From NCBI GenBank assembly GCA_037693485.1, contig CM075345.1, forward strand, positions 107,874,001-107,938,000: DNA of 64,000 nucleotides, read 5' to 3'. The DNA is from Kitagawia praeruptora (taxonomy: Eukaryota > Streptophyta > Magnoliopsida > Apiales > Apiaceae). Under the pieces are notes generated by a model that worked only from the letters and a program-made list of their open reading frames with translations, was not told where the DNA came from and made no database searches. This document shows, in pieces, positions 47,441-57,673 of the stretch (positions are counted from its first letter, which is position 1; the number at the start of each line of letters is the position of its first letter). The position numbers were made by a program, and so were the translations under genes.

Positions 47441-49678
47441 ATGGCAGAGATTCCTCCACCATCTGAGAAAGCCTCTACTACTGTTAGTAGGTATGAGACA
47501 ATCAGGGTTCCTATACTTAGGCCATCAGAGTATACAATTTGGAAGGTGAAAATGACCATGTTTCTGGAGGCTACAGATCCAGAATACCTTGATAGAATAT
47601 ATGAAGGTCCTCACAAACCAACAAAATTATCTGCTGCTGCTGCTGGTGAGGAGGCAAAGGTCATTCCAAAGGAAAAGAAAGATCTAACTGCTGAGGATCT
47701 TTCATCTATTGCAAAGGATGCAAAAGTGAGACATTTACTTCACAGTGCATTAGACAATGTTATGTCTAATAAAGTGATTAATTGCACAACTGCAAAGGAA
47801 ATATGGGATGCACTTGAGGTTAGGTGTCAAGGAACTCCTGCAATCAAGAAAAACAGAAGAAACATACTCACTCAGGAGTATGAGCACTTTGAGGCAAAGT
47901 CTGATGAAACCATGACAGAAACATTTGACAGATTCTGTAAACTGCTCAATGATTTGTCATTGGTTAACAAAGAATATGATTTAGAAGACTCAAATCTCAA
48001 GTTTCTTCTTTCTCTACCTGAAAAGTGGGATGTGAAAACAACCACTATAAGAGATAATTATGAACTTGGTGAAACAGAGATTGATGAAATTTATGGACTG
48101 CTCAAAACCCATGAATTGGAATTGGAGCAGAGAAATAAAAGATCAAGTAGAAAGTCAAAGTCTGTTGCACTTAAGGTTGAGGAGAAACCATCAAAGAAGG
48201 AGGCATCAAGGAGAAAGGCAAAAGGAAAAGCCTTAGTCATACATTCAGAGAATGAGTCATCAAACACTGATGTTGACTCAAACACTGATGGATCATCTGA
48301 TTCTGAAGATGATGAAGAGATGATGCAAATGGCTGCTTTGATGGTAAAGACCTTCAAGAAGATGGGATACAAGAACTTCAAGAAGGGAAAGAGATTCTCC
48401 AGGGACTACTCAAAGTCTGACAAGAAGAATTTCAAGAAAGCTGAGGGAAAGGACTTCAAATCTGGCAAGAAAGAAAAGTCTGAAATTCAATGCTACAAGT
48501 GTAAGGAGATGGGTCACTATGCTCCTGAGTGCAAGAAGGGTAAAACTGAAAAGGCACTCTACACCAAAGGCAGAGATTGGGCAGACACTTCAGATTCAGA
48601 TGAGGAAGTAAACTATGCTCTCATGGCTACTACTCAGACTGAAAATGATGATCTCAAGGTACCTCCAACTACCTATGCTTATAATACTGATAATATAACT
48701 GAATTGAGAATTTATCTTAAAGCATTGCATATCAGCTATAGGGATCAAACTTTAGAAAATGAGAGGATAAAGTCTGAGTGTTCTCAACTCAAAGAAAGAA
48801 ATAAACTTGTTGAGGAACAGTTAGAGAACATGAATAAAATTCAAAAAGAGAGAGATGATGCAGTGTTTATTGAACAGGAGTTGCTAGGTAAGTATAAGCA
48901 ACTAGAATCAGAATTGGAGGATACTAAACACATCATTAAAACTTGGACACACTCTGGTAAAGACATTCAAGAAGTGTTTCAGTCAGATACAGTAGGTCTA
49001 GGTTACTCTGTAGGAGATGAACTTAGATTTGAAAATCAGGTAAAGGTTAGACCACATTGTTCATCTGAGGGTAATGTCATGGGAACAGGTGGACCTAAGA
49101 CTGAAGCACAGAAAAAGGCTGTTAAGGAGTCATATGCTAAAACTTTTGTTAAAGAGGCTAACATTGGTTTAATGACAGATAAACAACTCAAGCATAAGCT
49201 TAAGGAGATAAAATCTGTCAACAAACAGAGATTGCCTAAGAAAAACAAAAATGGAAAAGTAGGCATCACATCAGGAATTAAGCCAATGCTTGCTTCATTA
49301 GCCCCTAGAAAAACATGCTTTAATTGTGGTAGCACTAATCATCTTGCTAGTTTCTGCAGTAAGAATAAGAACATTAATTCTTTGCCTTCTAAAACTGCAG
49401 TAAAGAGTGATTATGTGAGAACTAGACCACAGACTTTATGCAAACACTGTGGAAGTACTTGGCATTCTATTTACACTTGCAGAGATTATCATGCTATTTA
49501 TTATAATTACTATGAACCCAAACCTAATTTGAAATGGGTTAAAGTAAACTCTGCAAATGTAAACTCTGAAAAAGTTAGCTTAAACTCTGTTAATTTGAAT
49601 TCCGCTGCAAAAGCTAACAGATTTAAGAAAGCCAAAGGATCCAAGCAAGTCTGGATCCTTAAAACTAATAATCATTGA
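47441..49678 (+). CDS. gag: Element G Gag protein, 745 residues
   Basis: Starts MAEIPPPSEKAS. Residues about 15-260 form a Copia-type gag domain (YTIWKVKMTMFLEATDPEYL, HSALDNVMSN, KEIWDALEVRCQGT, EYEHFEAKSDETM, FCKLLNDLSL). An acidic Ser/Asp stretch follows (SNTDVDSNTDGSSDSEDDEE, near 275-295). Then come a CCHC knuckle (CYKCKEMGHYAPEC, near 351), a coiled coil (about 430-505), and two further zinc-finger-like motifs, CFNCGSTNHLASFC (near 626) and CKHCGSTWHSIYTC (near 667). It ends QVWILKTNNH. Three zinc motifs and 745 residues make it longer than simple Copia gags but typical of SIRE-like ones. The frame is uninterrupted. Pol follows in the +1 frame 10 bases after the stop. It forms virus-like particles and binds element RNA. 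Confidence 0.93.
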   Translation: MAEIPPPSEKASTTVSRYETIRVPILRPSEYTIWKVKMTMFLEATDPEYLDRIYEGPHKPTKLSAAAAGEEAKVIPKEKKDLTAEDLSSIAKDAKVRHLLHSALDNVMSNKVINCTTAKEIWDALEVRCQGTPAIKKNRRNILTQEYEHFEAKSDETMTETFDRFCKLLNDLSLVNKEYDLEDSNLKFLLSLPEKWDVKTTTIRDNYELGETEIDEIYGLLKTHELELEQRNKRSSRKSKSVALKVEEKPSKKEASRRKAKGKALVIHSENESSNTDVDSNTDGSSDSEDDEEMMQMAALMVKTFKKMGYKNFKKGKRFSRDYSKSDKKNFKKAEGKDFKSGKKEKSEIQCYKCKEMGHYAPECKKGKTEKALYTKGRDWADTSDSDEEVNYALMATTQTENDDLKVPPTTYAYNTDNITELRIYLKALHISYRDQTLENERIKSECSQLKERNKLVEEQLENMNKIQKERDDAVFIEQELLGKYKQLESELEDTKHIIKTWTHSGKDIQEVFQSDTVGLGYSVGDELRFENQVKVRPHCSSEGNVMGTGGPKTEAQKKAVKESYAKTFVKEANIGLMTDKQLKHKLKEIKSVNKQRLPKKNKNGKVGITSGIKPMLASLAPRKTCFNCGSTNHLASFCSKNKNINSLPSKTAVKSDYVRTRPQTLCKHCGSTWHSIYTCRDYHAIYYNYYEPKPNLKWVKVNSANVNSEKVSLNSVNLNSAAKANRFKKAKGSKQVWILKTNNH

Positions 49679-49688
49679 TTGGTTGTGA

Positions 49689-52600
49689 TTGCAGGGCACC
49701 AGGGTTAGTACCCTAGTTGTGGACAGTGGATGTTCAGGACACATGACAGGAAATAAAGCCCTGCTATCAGAGTTTGAGGAGAAGGCTGGCCCAGAAGTTT
49801 CCTATGGAGATGGCAACATAGGACATACACTGGGATATGGCAACATTAATCTTGGAAATGTCATCATCACACATGTAGCTCTTGTTCCAGGACTCAAGCA
49901 TGATTTGCTATCTGTGAGTCAAATCTGTGACAGAGGATATCATGTAGATTTTCAGCCTGAATATTGTCAAGTGATCAGTAAATCTACAGGGAAAGTTGCT
50001 CTAGTTGGAAACAGACACAATAACATCTATGAAATCAAATTGTCAACAAACACTGATGGCAAAGCAGTGTGTCTGTCTACAAGGATGTCCAGTGAAGAGA
50101 GTTGGAAATGGCACAAGAAACTCTCTCATTTGAATCTGAACAACATCAATGAGCTAATCAAGAATGATCTTGTAAGAGGTCTACCAAAGTCCTTGTTGAA
50201 TGTAGAAGGACTGTGTGATTCTTGTCAAAAGGCTAAACAGAGAAAAGTCTCCTTCAAAAGCAAAACTGAGTCTTCAATTGTTGATCCTTATCATCTACTA
50301 CATGTTGATCTTTTTGGTCCAGTGAATGTGATGTCTCTTGGAAAGAAGAAATATGCATTAGTCATTGTTGATGAATATACCAGATTTACATGGGTATACT
50401 TTCTTGCAAAGAAGGATGAAACTGCATTAACACTGACAGAACATGTAATTCAACTTGAAAAAGGGTCAGAGCATCAAGTGAAGATAATCAGAAGTGACAA
50501 TGGAACTGAGTTCAGGAATTCATCAATGGAAGAATTTTGCAAGAGTAAAGGGATAAAACAAGAGTTTTCTGCACCTGGAACTCCACAACAAAATGGTGTA
50601 GTGGAGAGGAAGAATAGAACATTGATAGAAGCTGCCAGAACCATGCTAGATGAAGCAAAGTTGCCAACATATTTCTGGGCAGAAGCAGTTCAAACTGCTT
50701 GTTTTACTCAAAATGCAACACTGATCAACAAGCATGGTAAAACACCATATGAAATGGTGAAGAAGAAAAAGCCAAATCTAAAATATTTTCATATTTTTGG
50801 ATGCAAATGCTTTGTGTTGAAGACTCATCCTGAACAGTTGACCAAGTTTGACCTAAAGGCAGATGAAGGAATTTTTGTTGGCTATCCACTGTCAACAAAG
50901 GCATTCAGAGTTTATAATCTGAGAACTAGAGTGATCATGGAATCAATTCATGTGTCATTTGATGACAAGAAAATAACTGGACTTGAAGATGTCAATGAAC
51001 ATGATCAATTGCACTTTGAAAATGAAGATTTATTCTCTGAAAAAGTAAACTATGATCAGACTGATTTGACAAACTCTGTTGATCTAAACTCTGAACCTCT
51101 ACTGGTAAATACTGAAGAAACTCTTCAATCAGAAACAAGGGAAGAACCAGTTGAGGGGGAGCATGAAGAATCACATCAAAGTGATAAGTCAAACACTGAA
51201 AGTGACTCAATTGATGATTCTGAATCAAACTCTGTTGATTCAAACTCTGTTGATGATTCTGAGAAGTCACATTCAGGGGGAGCATCAGAAAATGAAGAAA
51301 GGCACCAAGAAAATCAGGAAAGCATGGATCAAGGGGGAGGATCACATGATGACAGAAGCAATCTGCCTTCTGCAAGAAAATGGACTAAATCTCACACACC
51401 TGATTTGATTATTGGTGATCCTGATGCAAAAGTAAGGACAAGAAGTGCAACAACAAATGAATGTCTGTTTCATGCATTTTTGTCGCAATCTGAGCCAAAG
51501 AAAGTGGAAGAAGCTCTTAAAGATGCTGACTGGATAACAGCAATGCAAGAAGAGCTAAATGAATTTGAAAGAAATGAAGTGTGGACACTTGTACCAAGGC
51601 CCAAGAACAGATCCATTGTTGGTACTAAATGGGTCTTCAGGAATAAAACTGACAGTGAAGGTGTTATCACAAGGAACAAGGCAAGACTGGTTGCAAAAGG
51701 CTACTCACAACAGGAAGGAATTGACTATGATGAAACATTTGCACCAGTGGCTAGATTGGAGGCAATCAGGATTTTTCTAGCATATGCCTCCCACATGAAA
51801 TTCAAAGTGTTTCATATGGATGTGAAAAGTGCATTTTTGAATGGAAAACTTGAAGAAGAAGTGTTTGTGGAACAACCACCAGGGTTTGTAGATCCAAAAT
51901 ATCCAGATTATGTCTACAGGTTAGACAAGGCACTCTATGGACTTAAGCAGGCACCAAGGGCATGGTATGAAACCCTTGCCAAATTTCTACTAGAAAGTGG
52001 ATTTCACAGAGGTACTATTGACAAAACTCTATTTTATTTCCAAAATGGTAGTGACTTGCTTTTAGTTCAGATATATGTGGATGACATCATTTTTGGGTCT
52101 ACTAATGATAAACTCTGTAAGAAGTTTGCCAAACTCATGCAGTCAAGATATCAAATGAGTATGATGGGAGAGCTTAGTTATTTTCTAGGCCTACAGGTGA
52201 AGCAAACAGATGATGGAATTTTTATAAATCAAGCAAAATATACCAGAAACCTTCTCAAGAAATTTGGTATGCTTGACTGTTCATCTGCAACAACTCCCAT
52301 GGCAACTGCAACAAAATTGGACAAAGATGCAGGGTCATCAGTAGATATGACAAGTTACAGAGGAATGATTGGTTCTTTGCTCTATTTGACAGCTAGCAGA
52401 CCTGATATCATGTATGCAACTTGCTTGTGTGCAAGGTTCCAGGCTGATCCAAGAGAACCACATTTAACAGCAGTAAAGAGAATATTCAAGTACCTGAAGG
52501 GCACTATAACTTTGGGGCTGTGGTATCCAAGGGAATCAGAGTTTAAACTTCTTGGTTACTCTGATGCAGACTTTGCTGGATGTAAGATAGACAGAAAAAG

Positions 52601-53018
52601 CACCAGTGGAAGTTGTCAATTTCTGGGTGACAGACTTGTTTCCTGGTATAGCAAGAAACAGAAATCAATATCTACATCTACAGCTGAAGCAGAGTATATT
52701 GCTGCTGGTAGCTGTTGTGCACAGATTTTATGGATGAAGAATCAACTGCTGGATTATGGATTAAGGTATTCCAAGATACCTATTTACTGTGATAATCAAA
52801 GTGCTATTGCAATGACAGGTAATCCAGTGCAACATTCAATGACAAAGCACATCAGCATAAGGTATCACTTCATCAGAGAGCATGTAGAGGAAGGCAACAT
52901 AGAGCTTCACTTTGTGTCTACAGAACAACAACTTGCAGATATCTTCACCAAGCCATTGAGTGAAGCCACATTTACAAGACTGGTCAATGAACTAGGAATG
53001 GTCTCTAGTTTTGACTAG
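49689..53018 (+). CDS. pol: Element G Pol polyprotein: protease, integrase, RT, RNase H
   Basis: An intact frame of 1109 residues. Protease active site VDSGCSGHMTG (near 11-21); GAG-preintegrase block WKWHKKLSHLNLNNI; integrase with HVDLFGP (Asp near 207), RSDNGTEF (Asp near 270) and GVVERKN (Glu near 306), a DD35E spacing; RT with TKWVFRNK, LDKALYGLKQAPRAWYE and YVDD (near 796-799); RNase H with SDADFAG (near 959), STAEAEYIA and DNQSA; the end is DIFTKPLSEATF. The order integrase before RT is diagnostic of Ty1/copia. There is no ATG near the start: the frame opens with TTG at TGATTGCAGGG, so expression needs frameshifting, splicing or fusion with gag. An acidic Ser/Asp/Glu linker rich in AAACTCTG-encoded NSV/NSE lies between integrase and RT. 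Confidence 0.95.
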   Translation: MQGTRVSTLVVDSGCSGHMTGNKALLSEFEEKAGPEVSYGDGNIGHTLGYGNINLGNVIITHVALVPGLKHDLLSVSQICDRGYHVDFQPEYCQVISKSTGKVALVGNRHNNIYEIKLSTNTDGKAVCLSTRMSSEESWKWHKKLSHLNLNNINELIKNDLVRGLPKSLLNVEGLCDSCQKAKQRKVSFKSKTESSIVDPYHLLHVDLFGPVNVMSLGKKKYALVIVDEYTRFTWVYFLAKKDETALTLTEHVIQLEKGSEHQVKIIRSDNGTEFRNSSMEEFCKSKGIKQEFSAPGTPQQNGVVERKNRTLIEAARTMLDEAKLPTYFWAEAVQTACFTQNATLINKHGKTPYEMVKKKKPNLKYFHIFGCKCFVLKTHPEQLTKFDLKADEGIFVGYPLSTKAFRVYNLRTRVIMESIHVSFDDKKITGLEDVNEHDQLHFENEDLFSEKVNYDQTDLTNSVDLNSEPLLVNTEETLQSETREEPVEGEHEESHQSDKSNTESDSIDDSESNSVDSNSVDDSEKSHSGGASENEERHQENQESMDQGGGSHDDRSNLPSARKWTKSHTPDLIIGDPDAKVRTRSATTNECLFHAFLSQSEPKKVEEALKDADWITAMQEELNEFERNEVWTLVPRPKNRSIVGTKWVFRNKTDSEGVITRNKARLVAKGYSQQEGIDYDETFAPVARLEAIRIFLAYASHMKFKVFHMDVKSAFLNGKLEEEVFVEQPPGFVDPKYPDYVYRLDKALYGLKQAPRAWYETLAKFLLESGFHRGTIDKTLFYFQNGSDLLLVQIYVDDIIFGSTNDKLCKKFAKLMQSRYQMSMMGELSYFLGLQVKQTDDGIFINQAKYTRNLLKKFGMLDCSSATTPMATATKLDKDAGSSVDMTSYRGMIGSLLYLTASRPDIMYATCLCARFQADPREPHLTAVKRIFKYLKGTITLGLWYPRESEFKLLGYSDADFAGCKIDRKSTSGSCQFLGDRLVSWYSKKQKSISTSTAEAEYIAAGSCCAQILWMKNQLLDYGLRYSKIPIYCDNQSAIAMTGNPVQHSMTKHISIRYHFIREHVEEGNIELHFVSTEQQLADIFTKPLSEATFTRLVNELGMVSSFD

Positions 53019-55021
53019 AGATGTTGGTTAGACTCAAAAACTCATTGCTCATGATTTAAAACATTGTTAAGTGCTATGTGAACCTTGGTATTAAACTCTG
53101 TTCTGCATGCTAATGTTTAAATCTTTTTAAACTCTGTCAGCATGTCTGTCTGTTAAATACTGTTAATATGTTAGATACACTCAGTGAATTCAGAATTGAT
53201 TATTGTCTGAATGAAAACACCAATGAAGAAAATTGTATGGAGCATGATTCTCAGTAAATAAATCATGATTTTTTTCTGAGTCACTGCTATCTAATCAGAC
53301 TTTGTGCAGAAAATTAACACAGCATGATACTGTTTCATATTTATAGCATCTCTTAGTTTATTTAGTCCTAAACTCTGAGTCTATGAATATTATGTGCATG
53401 GCCACTCATAAATAATTTTGGTTATTGATGAACTCTAAACTCTGATCAGTGACATTCTGTTTCCAAAGGTATGGTTCATGATGATTCCTTGTTTGTACTT
53501 GTGAAAATCATAAAACTTGAGATGTGTCAGTGATTAGTTTGGTGAGTTCAGATTCATGTTTACACCATGTGAGAGTTTGAGCCAAATCAGTGATTGATAC
53601 ATTTTCTATCAATCAGTATTTATTGTTGTGTGATATTCATCAGGTAGTATGTTTCTCTAGAACTTGCATTAAACCATTTTGAGACTACATGATATGTGTG
53701 TGCATGAAAATGATAAAGGCAATAGGATTTACCATTCTTTCAAACACTGTTCAAAATTCTTTTGAACATTATACAAACACTGTATAAACACTGTTCATAA
53801 ATTCCATCCTTAGTAAACCCCTTTGAGCCTTATTAACTGCTCATTTTTCTTATACTCTGAAGTGTTAAGAGCAGTTATATTTTTTTTTTTTCTCAAACAG
53901 ATGAGTATTTCTCAAGAAAAGAAAAGTTTATTCAGTATATATGCTAAATAAATAAATAAATAAATAAATAAAAAAAAAAAAAAGAGCATATATACTGATC
54001 TTATACAAATACATACTGTGACTGAACACTTTGTTCTATTAAGATGTTCAGCTTGAAGTCACTCATGAATAAAACATCTCTTTTCATCTGTTTGATCTTA
54101 CTCCATTTAAACCCTGAATAAAGTCCTTTTGATTTGTGAATACATGTACTCAAGGTAGTGTAGAATTGGTGGACATTCAAGCATATGGTAGACTCTGCTA
54201 TTTCTGATTGAATGTGAGTGTAAACACATCACCTAAACACTTGTGTGCATTGAGAGTTTGTGAGAATATCCAGTTCATGACTGTTATTCACTGAATGAAA
54301 CTCTGATTTCTATCTCTTGATCTTTTTGTCTTTAAAGACTGTGTGCTTACTTGGATAATCATGGACATCAAAGGGAATAGAAGTTTTCAGATTTCTGTAT
54401 TACAGTAACTACAGAGTTTAGCATTCATCAAACAATCAGTGTTTAATATGAGAGTTTGTGCATTCAGTGTTTATTAACTGTTTGTTATGGATTTTATGAA
54501 ATATTAGATGCTTTAAAAATTGATTATGGTAAACTCTGCTTCAAACACACTCAATTCACAACTGTGCAATTTTTGAAAGGGTTTTAGTGATAAAGTTGAA
54601 AAATTGATAAACACTGTTGAGTTGTGTTAAGTACTCTGAGGTAAAAGTCTCATTGAGATGATTTGACTATTTTGGAGTAATTGGGGTAGTTGACAACTGT
54701 TAATTAGTGTTAATATGTCTAAGTGTCGTGATTATAATAATGACAGCGGTAATTATTGAGTGCTCCATTGGTTGTTTGACACGTGTCCCATGATGGTGTC
54801 CCACTCACACATTACTCGCGCCTTTACTGCATAAACGATTGAGTTTTAGTTTACTCTAATCGTTTTTATTCTCTCACCTCACATCTATTCACATTCACCC
54901 ACTCACAATTACTTACATACTCATTCATTTTCACACTTTTCATATACTCTCCTTCACATTTTGATAAACACTTACTGTGCATAAACATCTTTTCTCTGAA
55001 TATCTTCGTTTCTTGTTACTA
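53019..55021 (+). other. Element G spacer between pol and the extra ORFs
   Basis: About 2 kb without a supported gene. AAACTCTG and AAACACTG motifs recur (near 53095, 53130, 53371, 53430, 53745, 53775, 54530, 54612). A TAAA-rich tract lies at 53943-53983. The last 200 bases (54820-55021) are CT-rich with ATTCACATTCACCCACTCAC, like a plant 5' leader just before the ATG at 55022. Confidence 0.6.
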
Positions 55022-55558
55022 ATGGCAACTAAAGCGTTTGATGCAGCAGGGTTAGTTTTTCTTCCTAGTAACTATGCAGTACCATTGGAGAATGAAAATG
55101 CTCCACAGGCGTTTCACTTGTTCCAAAACTTCTTGAACGATTCTGAGATAGGGACGGCTCTAACTGCACCACCAACATTATCTGCTTCGCAAATTGCTGC
55201 TTTCTGGACAAACTCTGTATATGATGATGGAGAAGAGTCTGGCACTCCTACAATCACTTTCACTCATGATGAATCAGAGTATATTATTACTCCAACTACT
55301 GTTAGGGATGCTCTGGACTTTGAGACACACACTTCTTACAGCATTGTTGGTCATGAACGATTGAGGACAATGTTGGAACAAATTGGATGTGCAGGAAACT
55401 TGAACAAGATAGGGTCTTTGAGACGGCCAAGTTTGAGAAAAGAATGGAGTTTCTTTTTCGATTGCATAACAAGGGCTTTTGGAAAGAAGACAACAAACTG
55501 GGATGCACTTCCTCTGGATACTCTCCAAATTGGTCATGCTCTACTATATGGAGTCTAA
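55022..55558 (+). CDS. Element G extra ORF, N-terminal part (ORF3a), function unknown
   Basis: 178 residues from ATG 55022 (MATKAFDAAGLVFLPSNYAV), chosen because it follows a leader-like CT-rich stretch; an in-frame upstream ATG at 54977 would add 15 residues. Readable blocks are HLFQNFLNDSEIGTAL, SASQIAAFWTNSVYDD, ITPTTVRDALDF and RKEWSFFFDCITRAFGKKT. This resembles hypothetical proteins found downstream of pol in large plant Copia elements; no enzyme motif, signal peptide or membrane helix is seen, so it does not look like an envelope protein. It ends HALLYGV at a TAA that overlaps the next frame (ATG 55548). The two parts may once have been one protein, split by a frameshift, or may use overlapping translation. 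Confidence 0.6.
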   Translation: MATKAFDAAGLVFLPSNYAVPLENENAPQAFHLFQNFLNDSEIGTALTAPPTLSASQIAAFWTNSVYDDGEESGTPTITFTHDESEYIITPTTVRDALDFETHTSYSIVGHERLRTMLEQIGCAGNLNKIGSLRRPSLRKEWSFFFDCITRAFGKKTTNWDALPLDTLQIGHALLYGV

Positions 55559-57005
55559 ATGCAAAGTTTCTCAAACTCTGACTCAAAAGGATGATGCTGG
55601 AGATGGAGGGGCAAGTGATAAAAGCAAGGTTTTAAACTCTGAAAGGCAAACTCTGAGATCTGGCAAATCTTTTAAATCACAGTCTGTTGGAACAAACACT
55701 GAAACTCTGAGATCTGGCAAATCTTTTAAATCACAGTCTGTTGGAACAAACACTGAAACTCTGAGATCTGGCAAATCTTTTAAATCACAGTCTGTTGGAA
55801 CAAACACTGAAACTCAAGGTACCTCAAAGACCAAGAGTTTGGAATTAACATCAAACCCAAAGACTGATGAGGAGTTAGCTGTTAAGCTTTTCATGGAAGA
55901 GAATGCAGAAGGAGTGACCATAGAAGATGCTAAAGCTGAAGAGAAGAGTTTACAAGAAAAGCATCTGAAAGCTTTAAAGTCTGAAAAAGGAAAGAAGAAT
56001 GTGAAAGTTGCTAAAGCTGCAAAGTCTGTTCTTAAAGGTATTCAAATCAAAGAACCTGTTGGTACAGATCAAAGAATGCAAGTATTCAGAAAACCAACAG
56101 ATGCAGAAGCCAAGCAAAAGCTGAAAAGTATAGTTACAACCTCTGTTGATACACATGTTGTACAGAAGAATGAAAACACAACATCTGTTGCTGCACAAGT
56201 TGTGACCACACCATTATTGTCTTCTCAGTTGAAATCAACATTTAAAAGAGGTGTTCCTCATGATCCAAGACTAGAAGCTACAATTCCAATGGATTTTACT
56301 GATGGTAGAGCTTTATCTGGTAAAGTTGGATACAACAAAGAAGGTATAGGTTCACACAGAGATAAAAGGCAATATGTTGGTCCTAGAGATCCTTCTTCAC
56401 TGTCTGTTCCAGGTCGTGGTGTCACTCAAGAGAGTTTGGACAAACTGGAGTCAGTACAGCTTGTATATCAGAAGAGTCTAGAAAAGGATTTCTTGTTATA
56501 TTTCATGGCTGATGGAACAGTATTTAAAGTCTCTGAAAAGGATATCGAATTAAAATATGCTGAAGAACTTGAATATGTCCTGTATATTTTCAGAGTTAGA
56601 AATCAAAGAGCTCAGTCAGTGGCAAATGTGCTTAGACAAAGAATGATTCAGAATCTTGCAAGAAGACAAATGAAAATCAACAGTAAGTATGTTCCTAAAT
56701 ACAGAAATTGGGATGGAAATTTGATAGAAATGGAAAAGGGGACTACAAAGCTAAAGACGGATCTTGGAGTTACTGTTCTGGATTTCAATGTGAGGTCTGA
56801 AGAATTGAAATACATCAGGCTGGGAAATGAAATGAGAAGAAACAAAATCTATGATCTTAGAGCTGCTATCTATCAAACTGATGAGAATGATCCTAAGTTG
56901 AGAGGAATCAAAGAAGCTATGCAGATAGAGCTTGAAAATGCTGAAAGAAGGTTGCTTATAGACTATCTCAGAACAGTGCCTGATTTTCAAGAGATTAGAG
57001 ATTAA
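55548..57005 (+). CDS. Element G extra ORF, C-terminal part (ORF3b), function unknown
   Basis: An open frame from 55479; the first plausible ATG is 55548 (MESKCKVSQTL), overlapping the stop of ORF3a, giving about 485 residues. It begins with three copies of an 18-residue repeat (TLRSGKSFKSQSVGTNTE), then a Lys/Glu-rich part, then RGVPHDPRLEATIPMDFTDG, a middle block with LEKDFLLYFMADGTVFKVSE, RNQRAQSVANVLRQRM, and an end with AERRLLIDYLRTVPDF. It is basic overall and soluble-looking, with no membrane segment. Element F has a related stretch starting at 63714 (SGRQSGSKNFSTQT against SGKSFKSQSVGTNT). Role unknown; it could bind RNA or DNA, by composition only. Confidence 0.6.
   Translation: MESKCKVSQTLTQKDDAGDGGASDKSKVLNSERQTLRSGKSFKSQSVGTNTETLRSGKSFKSQSVGTNTETLRSGKSFKSQSVGTNTETQGTSKTKSLELTSNPKTDEELAVKLFMEENAEGVTIEDAKAEEKSLQEKHLKALKSEKGKKNVKVAKAAKSVLKGIQIKEPVGTDQRMQVFRKPTDAEAKQKLKSIVTTSVDTHVVQKNENTTSVAAQVVTTPLLSSQLKSTFKRGVPHDPRLEATIPMDFTDGRALSGKVGYNKEGIGSHRDKRQYVGPRDPSSLSVPGRGVTQESLDKLESVQLVYQKSLEKDFLLYFMADGTVFKVSEKDIELKYAEELEYVLYIFRVRNQRAQSVANVLRQRMIQNLARRQMKINSKYVPKYRNWDGNLIEMEKGTTKLKTDLGVTVLDFNVRSEELKYIRLGNEMRRNKIYDLRAAIYQTDENDPKLRGIKEAMQIELENAERRLLIDYLRTVPDFQEIRD
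55650..55811 (+). repeat. 54-base tandem repeat, three copies, coding
   Basis: GAGATCTGGCAAATC starts at 55655, 55709 and 55763. Each unit encodes 18 residues of ORF3b and contains AAACACTG and AACTCTG. Confidence 0.95.
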
Positions 57006-57159
57006 AGTCTGTAAGAATTTTCTTATTTCATGTAGAATTTGTTAAATAATAGCTTAAACTCTGTTTGTATGTTAAACACTGTAAACTTTGTATTTGTTTT
57101 GACATCATCATTTACTGTAAAACTTGTACATTTTTGCTAATGGACAAGTTGGGGGAGAT

Positions 57160-57668
57160 TGTTAGAAATGATTGATGAAAACAGTGTTTGGAAGCTAAAG
57201 TCAGAAAACAGAGTTTAACTGGAAGCAGTCAGAGTTTGGTTAAACACTGACTGGAAGCGCAAACAGAGTTTGTTAAACTCTGTAGCGGTATTGTCTGAAG
57301 AGTCAACAGTGTTTGAAGATTGATAAATATGGAAGCAATATCTTTGAAGATTGGAAAGCTGTCAAAGAGATTGAGTTGACTTGGAAGACTGGAGCAATCG
57401 TGATTGATATCAATTGTATAGCTTAATTATAGGAGAATCAATTACTGATTGTACGAAGCTGTATGTTCTATAAATACAGTTAGGTTAACCCTAGAAGGGT
57501 AGTCGAACATTGAGATATTCATTCATTGTAACCTAAGCAGCTCTCTGTGATATTTACATCACTGAGAGAGGAATTATTAATTCCAAACAGTTTTTAATTG
57601 TTAAACAGTGTGTTCTTGTTAAGTTACTCATACAGTATTTGATTGCTTATTGTGTATTCGACCTAACA
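57160..57668 (+). repeat. Element G 3' LTR
   Basis: Same length as the 5' LTR, with one visible difference. The polypurine tract GTTGGGGGAGA (57149-57159) abuts it. The TATA box is at 57469-57476. Confidence 0.95.
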
Positions 57669-57673
57669 GAGTA

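Larger units (their letters stand above)
46869..57668 (+). mobile_element. Element G: nearly intact Copia LTR retrotransposon with extra 3' ORFs
   Basis: The 509-base LTRs (46869-47377 and 57160-57668) differ by one substitution that I can see (C at 47136 against T at 57426). The target duplication is GAGTA (46864-46868 and 57669-57673). It has a primer site at 47380, intact gag and pol, a 2-kb noncoding spacer, and open frames at 55022-57005 downstream of pol. The polypurine tract is next to 57160. Total length is 10.8 kb, similar to SIRE-type Copia elements. It is inserted in F gag in the same orientation. Confidence 0.95.

Noticed and set aside
48091..51679. Minus-strand open frames opposite G gag and pol
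   Set aside because: Shadows of the intact sense frames, without their own motifs.
53943..53983. Poly(A) tail marking a LINE or processed pseudogene end
   Set aside because: It is a TAAA-type simple repeat within the G spacer, with no LINE coding sequence or target duplication nearby.
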